Source of the DNA: Flavobacteriaceae bacterium
GTDB taxonomy: Bacteria > Bacteroidota > Bacteroidia > Flavobacteriales > Flavobacteriaceae
Direction of reading: 5' to 3'
Length of the DNA stretch: 64,000 bases
Assembly: GCA_017857815.1 (NCBI GenBank)
Contig: JAFMCL010000003.1
Span: 1-64,000, forward strand
The position numbers and the translations under genes were made by a program. Below the pieces are notes generated by a model, which made no database searches, was not told the DNA's origin, and saw nothing but the letters and a program-made list of their open reading frames with translations. Below, piece after piece: positions 1-7,829 of this stretch; position 1 is the stretch's first letter; every line of letters begins with the position of its first letter.

Positions 1-37
1 TCGGAAATTCCTGTCATTTTTATATTGTAATAATGAT

Positions 38-56
38 GTAAAATTCGGTATTTTAC
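38..56. repeat. 7-bp inverted repeat (small hairpin)
   Basis: Seven bases (38-44) are perfectly repeated in inverse at 50-56 around a five-base loop, TCGGT. It lies downstream of the integrase pseudogene on the minus strand, so it could end that transcript, but no clear T-run follows on either strand. The rest of 1-164 shows nothing I can assign. Confidence 0.3.
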
Positions 57-164
57 TTCGTTTTAGAAAGAAAACTTAGCGTGAGTTATTAGGTTTTATT
101 AACGTTATCCATTATTTCCTTATGAAACCAAAAAACATCATTTAATTGAATGTTAATGTTAATA

Positions 165-1388
165 TCATTTCCATACTTTTTGCATAAAATCTGACAAAAC
201 ATCATTTGTTGGTTTGTAATATAGCTGAAAGTTATTAATCGATTTATGCCCTGTTATATTCATAATTGCTTTTGCAGGAACTCCACTATTGAGCATGATG
301 GTAATAAATGATCTTCTTGCTGTATGAGTACTTATTAGCTGATACATAGGTACCTCCTCTTCATAAACTATTTTACCTATTTTTTTTGATTTAACTACAA
401 GTGATGTAAAACCAGCGATTTTAAATATCTCTTTTAGATATTCACGAAACTTCTGTTCTGATATCACTGGTAGCTCCAAATTATATTTATTTAATATCGC
501 TCTAATCTTATCTGTCATTGGAATTTCTAGAGTTTTAGTTTTGTCCTTGACTTCTCTAATCGTAATGAGATTGTTAGTCACATTTGAAGCTCTCACTCGC
601 TTGAAATCACTATATCTCATTCCAGTATAGCATCCGAGTAAGAAGACATCTCTAACTCGCTCTAATCGTTGCCTATTTGACAGATCTAAATCCGCTATTT
701 GTTGTATCTCTTCCTTGGATAGAGCAAGCTGATTAGTAATCTCTCTGTTAACTGCTACCTCCTTAAAACTTGAATTTGTGATGAAATCATTCTTAAGACA
801 GTAATTAAGGAATGTTTTTAATAGACCTATATTTCTTCCAAGAGTATTTACTTGATGAGATTTAATCTCTTGACAGTATTTTTTAAAATCAGTTATCCAA
901 AACACATCAATAAGCTCTATTTCAATCTTATCATCTATTTTTTCGAATTCTTTGACAAGTTTATAAAGCATTCTGTAGCGTTTAGCTGTTGCATTACTCC
1001 ATCCACCCTCTTTAAGCTTAAACTTAAAAAAATCTTCAAAACAACTATCAAAATCATTGGGAGCTTTCTTTTTAGAAACTCCTTTAAAGAGCATATCAAA
1101 TTCTTGCTTAAGAATCTCTTTTGTTAGAATCTTACCTGATGACTTATACTGAAAATTAAGATTTAGGTAAGCTGTTTTTAGACTTTCAAGTCTAATATTG
1201 ACTGAGTTGGTAATTACTTGATCATTTTGAGACTTGGTTCTTTTAGGAAATTGGGAATGTTTATCTCATAGTTTAATTGGTATTTTTTGTCCTGTAGAGT
1301 AAACAAAACGTTTACCGCCAAATAAAGTAACATAAAAAAGGATTAAAGAATTTGTTCTGGTATTTGGGGTTTTTAGTTTGAAATTCAT
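165..1388 (-). pseudogene. Tyrosine recombinase (phage-type integrase), interrupted by an in-frame TGA
   Basis: This is a Bacteroidota-type tyrosine integrase of about 407 codons, which would catalyse site-specific strand exchange of a mobile element. The C-terminal catalytic domain is intact: Arg in TGMRYSDF, Lys in KDKTK, HTARR, TGHKS and the LYYK tyrosine, all below 1094. The same frame continues upstream to an ATG at 1386-1388 and encodes a typical arm-binding N-terminus (LFGGKRFVYSTGQKIPIKL, then DKHSQFPKRTK). Codon 41, at 1266-1268, is TGA where homologues usually have Trp, so one G-to-A change explains it. Translation restarting at the ATG at 1092-1094 would give 309 residues without the arm-binding domain and part of the core-binding domain. 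Read-through or a sequencing error is possible. Otherwise the element is probably no longer able to move on its own. Confidence 0.8.
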
Positions 1389-1508
1389 AAACATCAATTT
1401 TAATTTAACAATGACAACACCAGTTGCCTGGATCGTTGCCTGAACTATGTCACAATTCTACCTCAAAAAGGTGGATATTGGTGGACATACTTGAGCTTAA
1501 ATTGATGA

Positions 1509-1550
1509 TTGTCCGCTATTTACATATAAATACAGGACAATAGAGGACAA
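1509..1550. repeat. Imperfect hairpin plus direct repeat next to the integrase (candidate arm sites)
   Basis: TTGTCC at 1509-1514 is inverted as GGACAA at 1535-1540. TATTT and AAATA extend the stem across a six-base loop (11 of 13 positions pair). GGACAA is repeated directly at 1545-1550. Clusters of such repeats beside an integrase gene and an element end commonly serve as recombinase arm-binding sites. That role is inferred from position only. Confidence 0.35.
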
Positions 1551-1560
1551 AGTAATGGGA

Positions 1561-1625
1561 GCCGCCGACTCCACTAATTAAAACCCTAACCTACTATAAA
1601 GTGAGTTAGGATTTTCTTTTTTTTT
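1561..1625 (+). other. Candidate attachment site: tmRNA/tRNA-like 3' end followed by a terminator
   Basis: GCCGACTCCACTA at 1564-1576 resembles the acceptor-stem 3' end of tmRNA (ssrA) genes, but the T-loop sequence that should precede it is missing. It is followed by a hairpin (CCTAAC at 1585-1590, GTTAGG at 1605-1610) and a T-rich run to about 1625, which would be the terminator of the original RNA gene. Lying about 170 bp from the integrase pseudogene, it is best read as the attachment half left where an element entered the RNA gene. The element would then extend to the left and the chromosome to the right. No intact RNA gene is visible in the window. Between 1626 and 1809 I see nothing else. 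Confidence 0.4.
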
Positions 1626-1809
1626 ATAAGCGTTACCTTATTCTTCTGTAAGAAATTTATTGTAAGAGAACTCATCAAATATTTAAACTCTGAATAATAA
1701 AACTAATGGTTTTTATGTACATTATTAAGTGTAAGGCTGAGTTTGAAACTGCCTCCGCTAAGAGTTATAACGTCATGTAAGTGATATATAGTAATCAATC
1801 CAACTGAGC

Positions 1810-1959
1810 TCAATCAGTCTTTGATTTGTTCTTACTGTTATCTATACTAGGGTAATTTTCTTCCCTTTGTTTTTTATTCTGAGATAAAATAATCCATAAA
1901 GTAAACCACACATAAACCGCAAAAATCACCCCACCTACTAGTAAAAATTCAATACTCAT
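1810..1959 (-). CDS. Small single-pass membrane protein, 49 aa
   Basis: An open frame of 49 residues starts MSIEFLLVGG. It has one hydrophobic segment (about residues 4-26) and then a charged, Lys/Asn-rich tail. Its ATG overlaps the TGA of the next small gene upstream in an ATGA arrangement, which supports real translational coupling. I do not recognise the family. Small proteins of this shape are often accessory subunits of membrane transporters or oxidoreductases, but nothing nearby shows a partner. Confidence 0.5.
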   Translation of the reverse strand: MSIEFLLVGGVIFAVYVWFTLWIILSQNKKQREENYPSIDNSKNKSKTD

Positions 1960-2126
1960 GATTTTCTTCTTTGTCTAATTGCGATTGCGAATAACAATAT
2001 AGTCCCCGGCCAATGTGCAGAATATTGCGCCTCTTCTGTCCTCCCAGTAATTCCTAATCCAACAGAATACAACAGGCATATAAATGCTAAAATCACGGGA
2101 TACCACTTCAATATAAATTCCTTCAT
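1956..2126 (-). CDS. Small two-pass membrane protein, 56 aa
   Basis: An open frame of 56 residues starts MKEFILKWYP. It has two hydrophobic segments (about residues 8-25 and 42-52) and ends in a basic tail, RQRRKS. The stop codon overlaps the start of the 49-residue gene downstream by four bases, so the two probably form one transcript. An A-rich stretch precedes the ATG, as is usual in Bacteroidota. The function is unknown to me. The length and coupling make a coding call reasonable but not certain. Confidence 0.5.
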   Translation of the reverse strand: MKEFILKWYPVILAFICLLYSVGLGITGRTEEAQYSAHWPGTILLFAIAIRQRRKS

Positions 2127-2303
2127 TTTTTCGATTAATTCTTTTTAATGATTTGTTTTGTTTGCTATTCCTAATTTAAGAAAAAAAATGATAAAAATTA
2201 ATAAAAGGTTTTAAAAGAATATAAGGAGTTTTCAAATAATTCGATACTTTTAAGAACTTATTTAAGTGTTGAAAAACCAATGCTTTAAATTAAGAAAGTA
2301 TTT

Positions 2304-2717
2304 ATGGACTTAAAAGAAGGAGACAAAGTGGACCTTATCATTGGTGAAGAGACCAATTTGGGATACAACGCTTTGATTAATGATGAATTTGAGGGTCTTT
2401 TATATCACAATGAAATTTTCATCAACCTAGAGTGGCAAATGAAAACCATCGGCTATATAAAGAAAATCAGGTCGGATGGAAAAATTGATGTCTCGCTTCA
2501 ACCTCAAGGTTTTTTAAATGTCATTGATACCCATTGTCTTCAAATTTTGAAAAAATTAAAAAGAACTGGAACCCTTAATTTTTCTGACAAAAGTAGTCCA
2601 GAAGACATTATGGATGAATTTCAAATGAGCAAAAAAGCCTTTAAAAAAGCTTTGGGAGTATTGTACAAAGACAAATGGATCATTATCGAACCCTATCGGA
2701 TCTTATTGATAGAATAG
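2304..2717 (+). CDS. S1-domain/winged-helix protein, half-length CvfB-like
   Basis: This 137-residue protein resembles the C-terminal half of CvfB/YitL-type RNA-binding proteins. It has an S1-like beta-barrel segment (residues 1-70: LKEGDKVDLII, then GYIKKIRSDGKIDVSLQPQGF) followed by a winged-helix segment (about 80-137). Full-length relatives are about 280 residues with further S1 domains at the N-terminus. Here a TAA stands six codons before the ATG, and I see no remnant of the missing half upstream. It is either a natural short form or the 3' remainder of a gene rearranged near the integration site. The reading frame is intact. Confidence 0.65.
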   Translation: MDLKEGDKVDLIIGEETNLGYNALINDEFEGLLYHNEIFINLEWQMKTIGYIKKIRSDGKIDVSLQPQGFLNVIDTHCLQILKKLKRTGTLNFSDKSSPEDIMDEFQMSKKAFKKALGVLYKDKWIIIEPYRILLIE

Positions 2718-2766
2718 TTATGCTGTGCCCCTCCCCTTTTTAGATATGTTTTAAAATTAAATCCCT

Positions 2767-3189
2767 ATGAACAATATTTTTTTAAGAACATTTACTTTAT
2801 CAAATCTAAACTTTCTTCTTTTACGTTTTTCTACAGGGGCCATGATGTGTTATTATCATGGTTGGAGTAAAATTACAGCAAGCAGTAGTCGCTGGGAAAA
2901 ACTTGGAAATACAATGACAGATTTTATCGGTCTTGATTTCCTGAGTATCCCCCTTGGTTTTATGGCAAGTTTTTCCGAATCGATCGCCTCCTTATTGATA
3001 ATGGTTGGGCTTTTCACCCGACCCTCCGCTCTTCTTTTGGCAATTACGATGTTTGTAGCTTCAGCGAAAAATATTTCAGAAAAAGGCATAGACGGCAGCG
3101 AACTGTCTCTTATCTATCTTTTACTGTCCATAATTATATTAATGAACGGCGCAGGTAGATTCAGCTTAGACCGATTGTTATTTAAATAA
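2767..3189 (+). CDS. DoxX-family integral membrane protein
   Basis: This 140-residue protein of four predicted membrane helices has the DoxX-family layout: an early LLLRFSTGAMMCYYHGWSK segment, a central FMASFSESIASLLIMVGLFTRP segment and a C-terminal LSLIYLLLSIIILMNGAGRFSLDRLL segment. Such proteins sit in the inner membrane, and most members have no assigned reaction. It follows the S1-domain gene by 49 bp on the same strand and converges on the oxidoreductase gene to the right, so it probably belongs to the flanking chromosome and not to the sugar locus. A second, distantly similar small membrane protein lies at 61187-61552. Confidence 0.8.
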   Translation: MNNIFLRTFTLSNLNFLLLRFSTGAMMCYYHGWSKITASSSRWEKLGNTMTDFIGLDFLSIPLGFMASFSESIASLLIMVGLFTRPSALLLAITMFVASAKNISEKGIDGSELSLIYLLLSIIILMNGAGRFSLDRLLFK

Positions 3190-3200
3190 GAAAAGTTCGT

Positions 3201-4541
3201 TTAAAACTTCCTGTTTACACCTTCTAGAAAGGCATTTGCAGCGGCTTCCTTAAACTTAGCGGTTTCATTGTCCCAATGCAATGTCTTGTTTGGAAAACGA
3301 CCAGCAATGACTCCCAAAAGGATTGTTTCTGTTAATCTGGCCGCATACGAAAATGGAGCTGAAGCCACCTCCTCACCCAAACAAGCAGAGACAAACTGAT
3401 GATAGTGCTTCGGAGCGTCACGCTCATAGTCATTTACTGTGTTTCCTAATTTCCCATCTGGATCGTATTTAGAGATGTCAATTTCTAGATATTTACCCTC
3501 AACAATAAGTCTTGGGGTCTCCATAAAATGAGGTAATAAAAGTCTTCCCTTTTCCCCAATAAACATGGCGCCTTGTAATGGAAGTTTTCCCTTGTTAGGA
3601 AGCTTTAATTCCTTGTGTTTAGATGGAGCACCGTTTCCGTCATACCAAACCCATTTAAAATCTTCAGTGGTATACTTTGTTCCTTTAAAAGTATAGGTGA
3701 CATTATTATTTTCTGGGTATCCAAAGCCATTTGGTTTTCTACAATTGTTTTTTATTGTAGTTGGGACATCCAATCCTAGGGCATTGTATGGCGTATCAAA
3801 AATATGGACCCCCATGTCTCCCAAAGTACCACACCCAAAATCAACAAGTTTGCGCCAATTTGCAGGATGATAGACCTTTTCTTTAAAAGGTCTTTCGGCA
3901 GCTGTGCCCAACCACAAATTCCAATCTAAACTGTCTGGTACGGGATCCGAACCTTTGGCTACTGGCCCGTCATAACCCCAGTTTTTTGGCGACCATGCCC
4001 TTACGGTTGCTACTTTACCTATTATGCCCGATTGTATCAATAAGGTTGCCAACTTATAGTCATAAAATGAATGTACTTGAATCCCCATTTGGGTAACCAA
4101 GTTTTTTTCTTCTGCTTTCCTTCTCATTTCTCTGACCTCAGACACATGATGTGCTAATGGTTTTTGACAATAAACTGGTTTGTTATAATCCATAGCCAAT
4201 ATTGAAGCAGGGGCATGCGTATGATCTGGTGTAGAAACGATGACTGCATCAATTTCGTTTTGCATTGCCTCAAGCATTACGCGGTAATCCGAAAAAGTTT
4301 TAGCATTGGGATGTTTCAATTTTGCCGCAGCCAAGTTGTTTGAATCTACGTCACAGAGTGCGGTGACATCAACCCTATCATGCGAAGAGATTGACTTTAA
4401 ATCCGCTGCACCCATTCCACCAACACCAATGTGAGCTGTTCTGAGTCTTTTGTCCCCTTTAATATTTGCAAACAAAGAAGATGGCAATAATACTGTAGAG
4501 GCCGCAGCCACTGTTGTTTTTAAAAAGTCTCTTTTTTTCAT
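3201..4541 (-). CDS. Secreted Gfo/Idh/MocA-family oxidoreductase
   Basis: This 446-residue NAD(P)-dependent sugar oxidoreductase has an N-terminal export signal of the Tat-like type (KKRDFLK, then a hydrophobic run to about residue 25). The Rossmann motif HIGVGGMGAADL is at 38-48 and the family's active-site Lys-Pro is in CQKPLAHH (about 125-132). The C-terminal alpha/beta domain contains the WGTLGDMG-like segment FGCGTLGDMGVHIFD. It would oxidise or reduce a carbohydrate hydroxyl in the periplasm, and Tat export would carry folded enzyme with bound cofactor. It is the last gene of a minus-strand cluster, 11 bp after a DUF1080 lipoprotein. That pairing is known from 3-keto-glycoside pathways. 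The substrate is unknown. Confidence 0.85.
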   Translation of the reverse strand: MKKRDFLKTTVAAASTVLLPSSLFANIKGDKRLRTAHIGVGGMGAADLKSISSHDRVDVTALCDVDSNNLAAAKLKHPNAKTFSDYRVMLEAMQNEIDAVIVSTPDHTHAPASILAMDYNKPVYCQKPLAHHVSEVREMRRKAEEKNLVTQMGIQVHSFYDYKLATLLIQSGIIGKVATVRAWSPKNWGYDGPVAKGSDPVPDSLDWNLWLGTAAERPFKEKVYHPANWRKLVDFGCGTLGDMGVHIFDTPYNALGLDVPTTIKNNCRKPNGFGYPENNNVTYTFKGTKYTTEDFKWVWYDGNGAPSKHKELKLPNKGKLPLQGAMFIGEKGRLLLPHFMETPRLIVEGKYLEIDISKYDPDGKLGNTVNDYERDAPKHYHQFVSACLGEEVASAPFSYAARLTETILLGVIAGRFPNKTLHWDNETAKFKEAAANAFLEGVNRKF

Positions 4542-4552
4542 TTTAAATAAGC

Positions 4553-5311
4553 TTATAATTTTTTTATTTTAATGTTTCTAAACCATAAATCACTCCCGTG
4601 ATCCTGGAATCCAATAAATCCTGTTTTAAACTTTGCATAATCGGGGGATCCATCCCATTTTCCGGAATTTCTTTTCTTTTTCCAGTCCTCTGACCAAGGT
4701 ACAAATGAAAGTACCATTTTTCCATTCAACCAATGCTCTACCTTTTCAGTGGTAAAAACAATTTTTGTCGAGTTCCATTCGCCGGCAGGATTTAATATCT
4801 TCTTCTCAGGATTGGGGGCATGCATCGCATAATCTGCTGCTGTTTTTTGCCAATCTTGGAGGTCACGAGGTTCGGCAACTCCAAACTGACTATTGTAACT
4901 TGTTAGGTCATGTATTTTAGCGTAGTTTTCATCATCGATGAGTTGGTATTCAGGTGCGACCACTGGAGGTCCTGGGTAACCTTCTTTTACATGATAAAAA
5001 ATACCACTATTTCCACCAGGAGGAATTTTCCATTCAACATATAATTCAAAATTATCGAATTCTTCAGCACCATAAATGATATCTCTACTGCCTTTATAAT
5101 CATAATCTTGCTCTAGAATCTTTTCTGTTCTAAAAGTCAATATTTCATCTTCGATCCCCCAACCCGGTGGCATTGCCTCACCGTTGTAAGCCCTCCAACC
5201 CATTGTTGAAGTACCGTCGAATAATGACACCCACTCTTCAGGAGGTTTTTTATTGTTCTTGCAACCAATTATAAAAAGTAAACTAATCAAAAATATTTTT
5301 ATATTATTCAT
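4553..5311 (-). CDS. DUF1080 (3-keto-disaccharide hydrolase-like) lipoprotein
   Basis: This 252-residue lipoprotein has a lipobox ending at Cys17 (LLFIIGC) and then one DUF1080 jelly-roll domain (about residues 28-250). Family hallmarks are WVSLFDGTSTMGWR near the start, the NSGIFYHV segment, the EYQLIDDE segment and WNSTKIVF/VEHWLNGKMV towards the end. Characterised members in Bacteroides and other bacteria act on 3-keto-glycosides, cleaving the glycosidic bond by elimination or hydrolysis after an oxidoreductase has made the ketone. The neighbouring Gfo/Idh and GH109 genes fit that chemistry. The actual glycan is not shown by the sequence. Confidence 0.82.
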   Translation of the reverse strand: MNNIKIFLISLLFIIGCKNNKKPPEEWVSLFDGTSTMGWRAYNGEAMPPGWGIEDEILTFRTEKILEQDYDYKGSRDIIYGAEEFDNFELYVEWKIPPGGNSGIFYHVKEGYPGPPVVAPEYQLIDDENYAKIHDLTSYNSQFGVAEPRDLQDWQKTAADYAMHAPNPEKKILNPAGEWNSTKIVFTTEKVEHWLNGKMVLSFVPWSEDWKKKRNSGKWDGSPDYAKFKTGFIGFQDHGSDLWFRNIKIKKL

Positions 5312-5323
5312 ATCGTGTTTTTA

Positions 5324-6718
5324 TTAACTAATAATATCTAAAGGTTCAGTATTTTTCCAATTTCCCCTCGTAAAATCAGGAAACTTTTGTGGGGCACCTT
5401 CTTGATCGATTGATTTCCCACTGAGTTCAGTAACAGCACTCCAGAAACAACCTTCATAAAGATTTTGATCTAAAGGAAGTCCATTTTGAAGACACTCAAC
5501 GATGCGATACATCATGATCCCATCCATTCCGCCATGACCACTCCTCTTTGACTTTTCATTGAGCCTCTTGTAAAGTGGGTGATCATATTTTTCATACACC
5601 ATTTCAAGTTGATCTCCCTGTACCCAATTGTGATGATTTTCGGTTATTCCTTCAAGACCACCCTCTAAGGCAACTCGTGTAGGGAAACCTGCAAGAATTC
5701 CTTTTGTTCCTTGAATTAAATTATGCCGTGTATAGGGGCGAGGACTTGTTTCATCCCATTGTAGCATGATGGTTCTCCCCAAATTAGTTTTAATTATCGA
5801 AGTATTTAGGTCTCCATTTTTATAATCCAATTGATTCCATTTGTGATCTTTTGAGTAGTTTTTTTCTGCGTATAACTTTCTACCTAGCGCTGGAGTAGAA
5901 TAAGAAATAAGACTTTTAAAGTTGTCTTCTTTTCTCGCCAAGTTCATGTATTGTGCCACGGGTCCCAAACCATGTGTAGGATATAAATTTCCTCTTCCCT
6001 CGGCGTAATGCGGTGTTCGCCAAGACCCAGTACCTTTTTCTTCATCTTCCATTTGAGAACGCAACTCATGTATATAGGCGGCTTCTGCGTGCAACAACTC
6101 TCCCAAGACACCTTTTCTACACATATTTAGAAACAATAACTCATCACGACCGTAATTAACATTCTCCATCATCATACAGTGTTTCTGGGTGCTCTCGGAG
6201 GTGTCTACTATTTTCCAAAGGTCTTCGATAGTTACTGCCAGTGGTACTTCAACAAAAGCATGCGCACCGCTTTCCATGGTAACAATTGCCATCGGTGCAT
6301 GATTTTTCCAATTGGTTGAAATAAATACAATATCGGGTTTGGTTTCTTCAAGCATGACCCGCCATTTATTTTCATCCCCCCAATATTCTGCAATAGCGGT
6401 ATGTCTATTTTCACCAGCTGCTTCTTTCACCAAGTGTCGCATTTGTGTAACGTTCTCCTCATAGAGATCGCTAATGGCAACAACTTCAGTATTTGGAATG
6501 CTAGAGAAAAACTTTAAATGTCCTCTCCCCCGATTTCCTACACCTATAAAAGCGGCTCGTATTGTGGAGAGTTTTGAAGCTGCAAAAGCCCCCATGTAAA
6601 TGCCATTATTTTTTTTACTTGGGTGGTTAACACAACTGCTTAAAAGTGGCGTTGAGCTTATTGCTGCAGCTGTTAGCGTTGATTTTTTAATAAAATCTCG
6701 ACGGTCTAGTTTTTTCAT
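5324..6718 (-). CDS. GH109-type NAD-dependent glycosidase, Tat lipoprotein
   Basis: This 464-residue protein of the Gfo/Idh/MocA fold carries GH109 features and not only oxidoreductase ones: NYGRDELLFLNMCRKGVLG, the AAYIHELRSQ segment, WRTPHYAEGRGNLYPTHGLGP and the C-terminal DGIMMYRIVECLQNG. GH109 enzymes (alpha-N-acetylgalactosaminidase is the founding activity) use bound NAD to oxidise C3, eliminate the aglycone and re-reduce. The N-terminus has a good twin-arginine motif (DRRDFIKK) and a lipobox ending at Cys29, so it should be anchored outside the cytoplasm. The Rossmann motif GVGNRGRG is at 59-66. It sits between the DUF1080 gene and the NHL gene. Specificity for GalNAc is not assured. 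Confidence 0.82.
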   Translation of the reverse strand: MKKLDRRDFIKKSTLTAAAISSTPLLSSCVNHPSKKNNGIYMGAFAASKLSTIRAAFIGVGNRGRGHLKFFSSIPNTEVVAISDLYEENVTQMRHLVKEAAGENRHTAIAEYWGDENKWRVMLEETKPDIVFISTNWKNHAPMAIVTMESGAHAFVEVPLAVTIEDLWKIVDTSESTQKHCMMMENVNYGRDELLFLNMCRKGVLGELLHAEAAYIHELRSQMEDEEKGTGSWRTPHYAEGRGNLYPTHGLGPVAQYMNLARKEDNFKSLISYSTPALGRKLYAEKNYSKDHKWNQLDYKNGDLNTSIIKTNLGRTIMLQWDETSPRPYTRHNLIQGTKGILAGFPTRVALEGGLEGITENHHNWVQGDQLEMVYEKYDHPLYKRLNEKSKRSGHGGMDGIMMYRIVECLQNGLPLDQNLYEGCFWSAVTELSGKSIDQEGAPQKFPDFTRGNWKNTEPLDIIS

Positions 6719-6771
6719 TTAAGAGTTTTAAAATCGTCATTGATAAAAAGCATATTAAATTATTTTTTCAG

Positions 6772-7818
6772 CTATACCCTATGTAACTTAATGGGGTAGG
6801 TTTTGTTAGAATTCCATTGCGGAACATAAAGGTTACCATCATCGTCTACGCAGACGTCATGCGGATTGTAAAAGGTCTTTTGATCATATTCTGGCGCTAT
6901 CAATACACCATCATTGTATGTCGGAGCTGAACCTCCAGGCAAAGAAATCACTTTATTATCTTTATCAAGAACAGCAATCATCCCATCATAGGTTTTCCAA
7001 TCCTTGGTCACAATCACCGCAAAATAGATCAAATCTCCTTTTATCACTGGACGGCAAATATAACAACCAGGTAATGCGATGGTTTCTATATGCTCTCCTG
7101 ATAATGTAAATCTTTTAAACTCATTTGCACTTCGAGAGGTTATCAATAAGGTTGGGTTGTTGGGATCTCGGTTGTCAAGGGTAACTCCATGACAACAATC
7201 AAATTGATCCACTCCTGTTCCATGCCCACCAAAGTGGCGAATAAAGTTCCCTTTGGCATCATATTGCATGATGTAGTCTTTACCATAGCCATCGGCAATG
7301 TAAATATCGCCATTTGGAGCTACTGCGGTTTCCGTGGGTTTAAAGTGATTGATTTTTTCGTAAGCTGCTACTTCACGTGGTGTTTCAAAAGTCATTAATA
7401 TCTCTCCTTTAAGAGTCGTTTTGCAAACCTTATGAGAATTAGGATCAGTGATGAACAAAAACTCTTCGGTTCCTTCCTCCACCAGAGTAAGTCCATGTGC
7501 ACCTGGGAAAGTAGTTCCCCATGCATCAAGGATTTTACCAGAACGATCGTATATTAAAATGTTGTTTTTTGGATGTGTCGTGGTCATGATCAACCTTTGG
7601 TTTTTATCCAACACCATTTCGTGACAGTCTTTTACAGGGAAATTATTAGGGTCTTGTACGCCCCAATTCTTATCGACTTTATATTTAAAATCTCCATGTC
7701 CAACGATAGGGTTTTCTTCGGATTTGCATGAAAGTATTCCGAAAGCACTACTCGATGTCGAAAGTGCGATGCCAGAGGCCAGTGTGGTATTCTTTAAAAA
7801 TTTTCTTCTTGATGGCAT
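6772..7818 (-). CDS. NHL-repeat beta-propeller lipoprotein with Tat signal
   Basis: This 348-residue predicted six-bladed propeller has repeated blades of the type GDIYIADGYGKDYIMQYDAKGNFIRHFG and NLYVPQWNSNKTYPIKL. The first residues contain a near-perfect twin-arginine motif (SRRKFLKN), and LSC at about 29-31 is a lipobox, so it is exported folded and lipid-anchored. Relatives are annotated as 6-bladed propeller or peptidylglycine-monooxygenase-like proteins. Some act as lactonases or binding proteins, but no catalytic assignment is possible here. It is flanked 53 bp away by the GH109 gene and 11 bp away by the sterol-desaturase-like gene, and is probably co-transcribed with both. Confidence 0.75.
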   Translation of the reverse strand: MPSRRKFLKNTTLASGIALSTSSSAFGILSCKSEENPIVGHGDFKYKVDKNWGVQDPNNFPVKDCHEMVLDKNQRLIMTTTHPKNNILIYDRSGKILDAWGTTFPGAHGLTLVEEGTEEFLFITDPNSHKVCKTTLKGEILMTFETPREVAAYEKINHFKPTETAVAPNGDIYIADGYGKDYIMQYDAKGNFIRHFGGHGTGVDQFDCCHGVTLDNRDPNNPTLLITSRSANEFKRFTLSGEHIETIALPGCYICRPVIKGDLIYFAVIVTKDWKTYDGMIAVLDKDNKVISLPGGSAPTYNDGVLIAPEYDQKTFYNPHDVCVDDDGNLYVPQWNSNKTYPIKLHRV

Positions 7819-7829
7819 TGTTTGGTTTT

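Noticed and set aside
852-1127. A 91-codon plus-strand frame over the integrase
   Set aside because: It is antisense to the catalytic and core-binding region of the integrase and is rich in Phe/Ile/Lys as expected of a shadow frame.
5324-6718. A plain Gfo/Idh dehydrogenase reading of this gene
   Set aside because: The segments NYGRDELLFLNMCRKGVLG and NLYPTHGLGP match the GH109 subgroup, so the glycosidase-type call was preferred.
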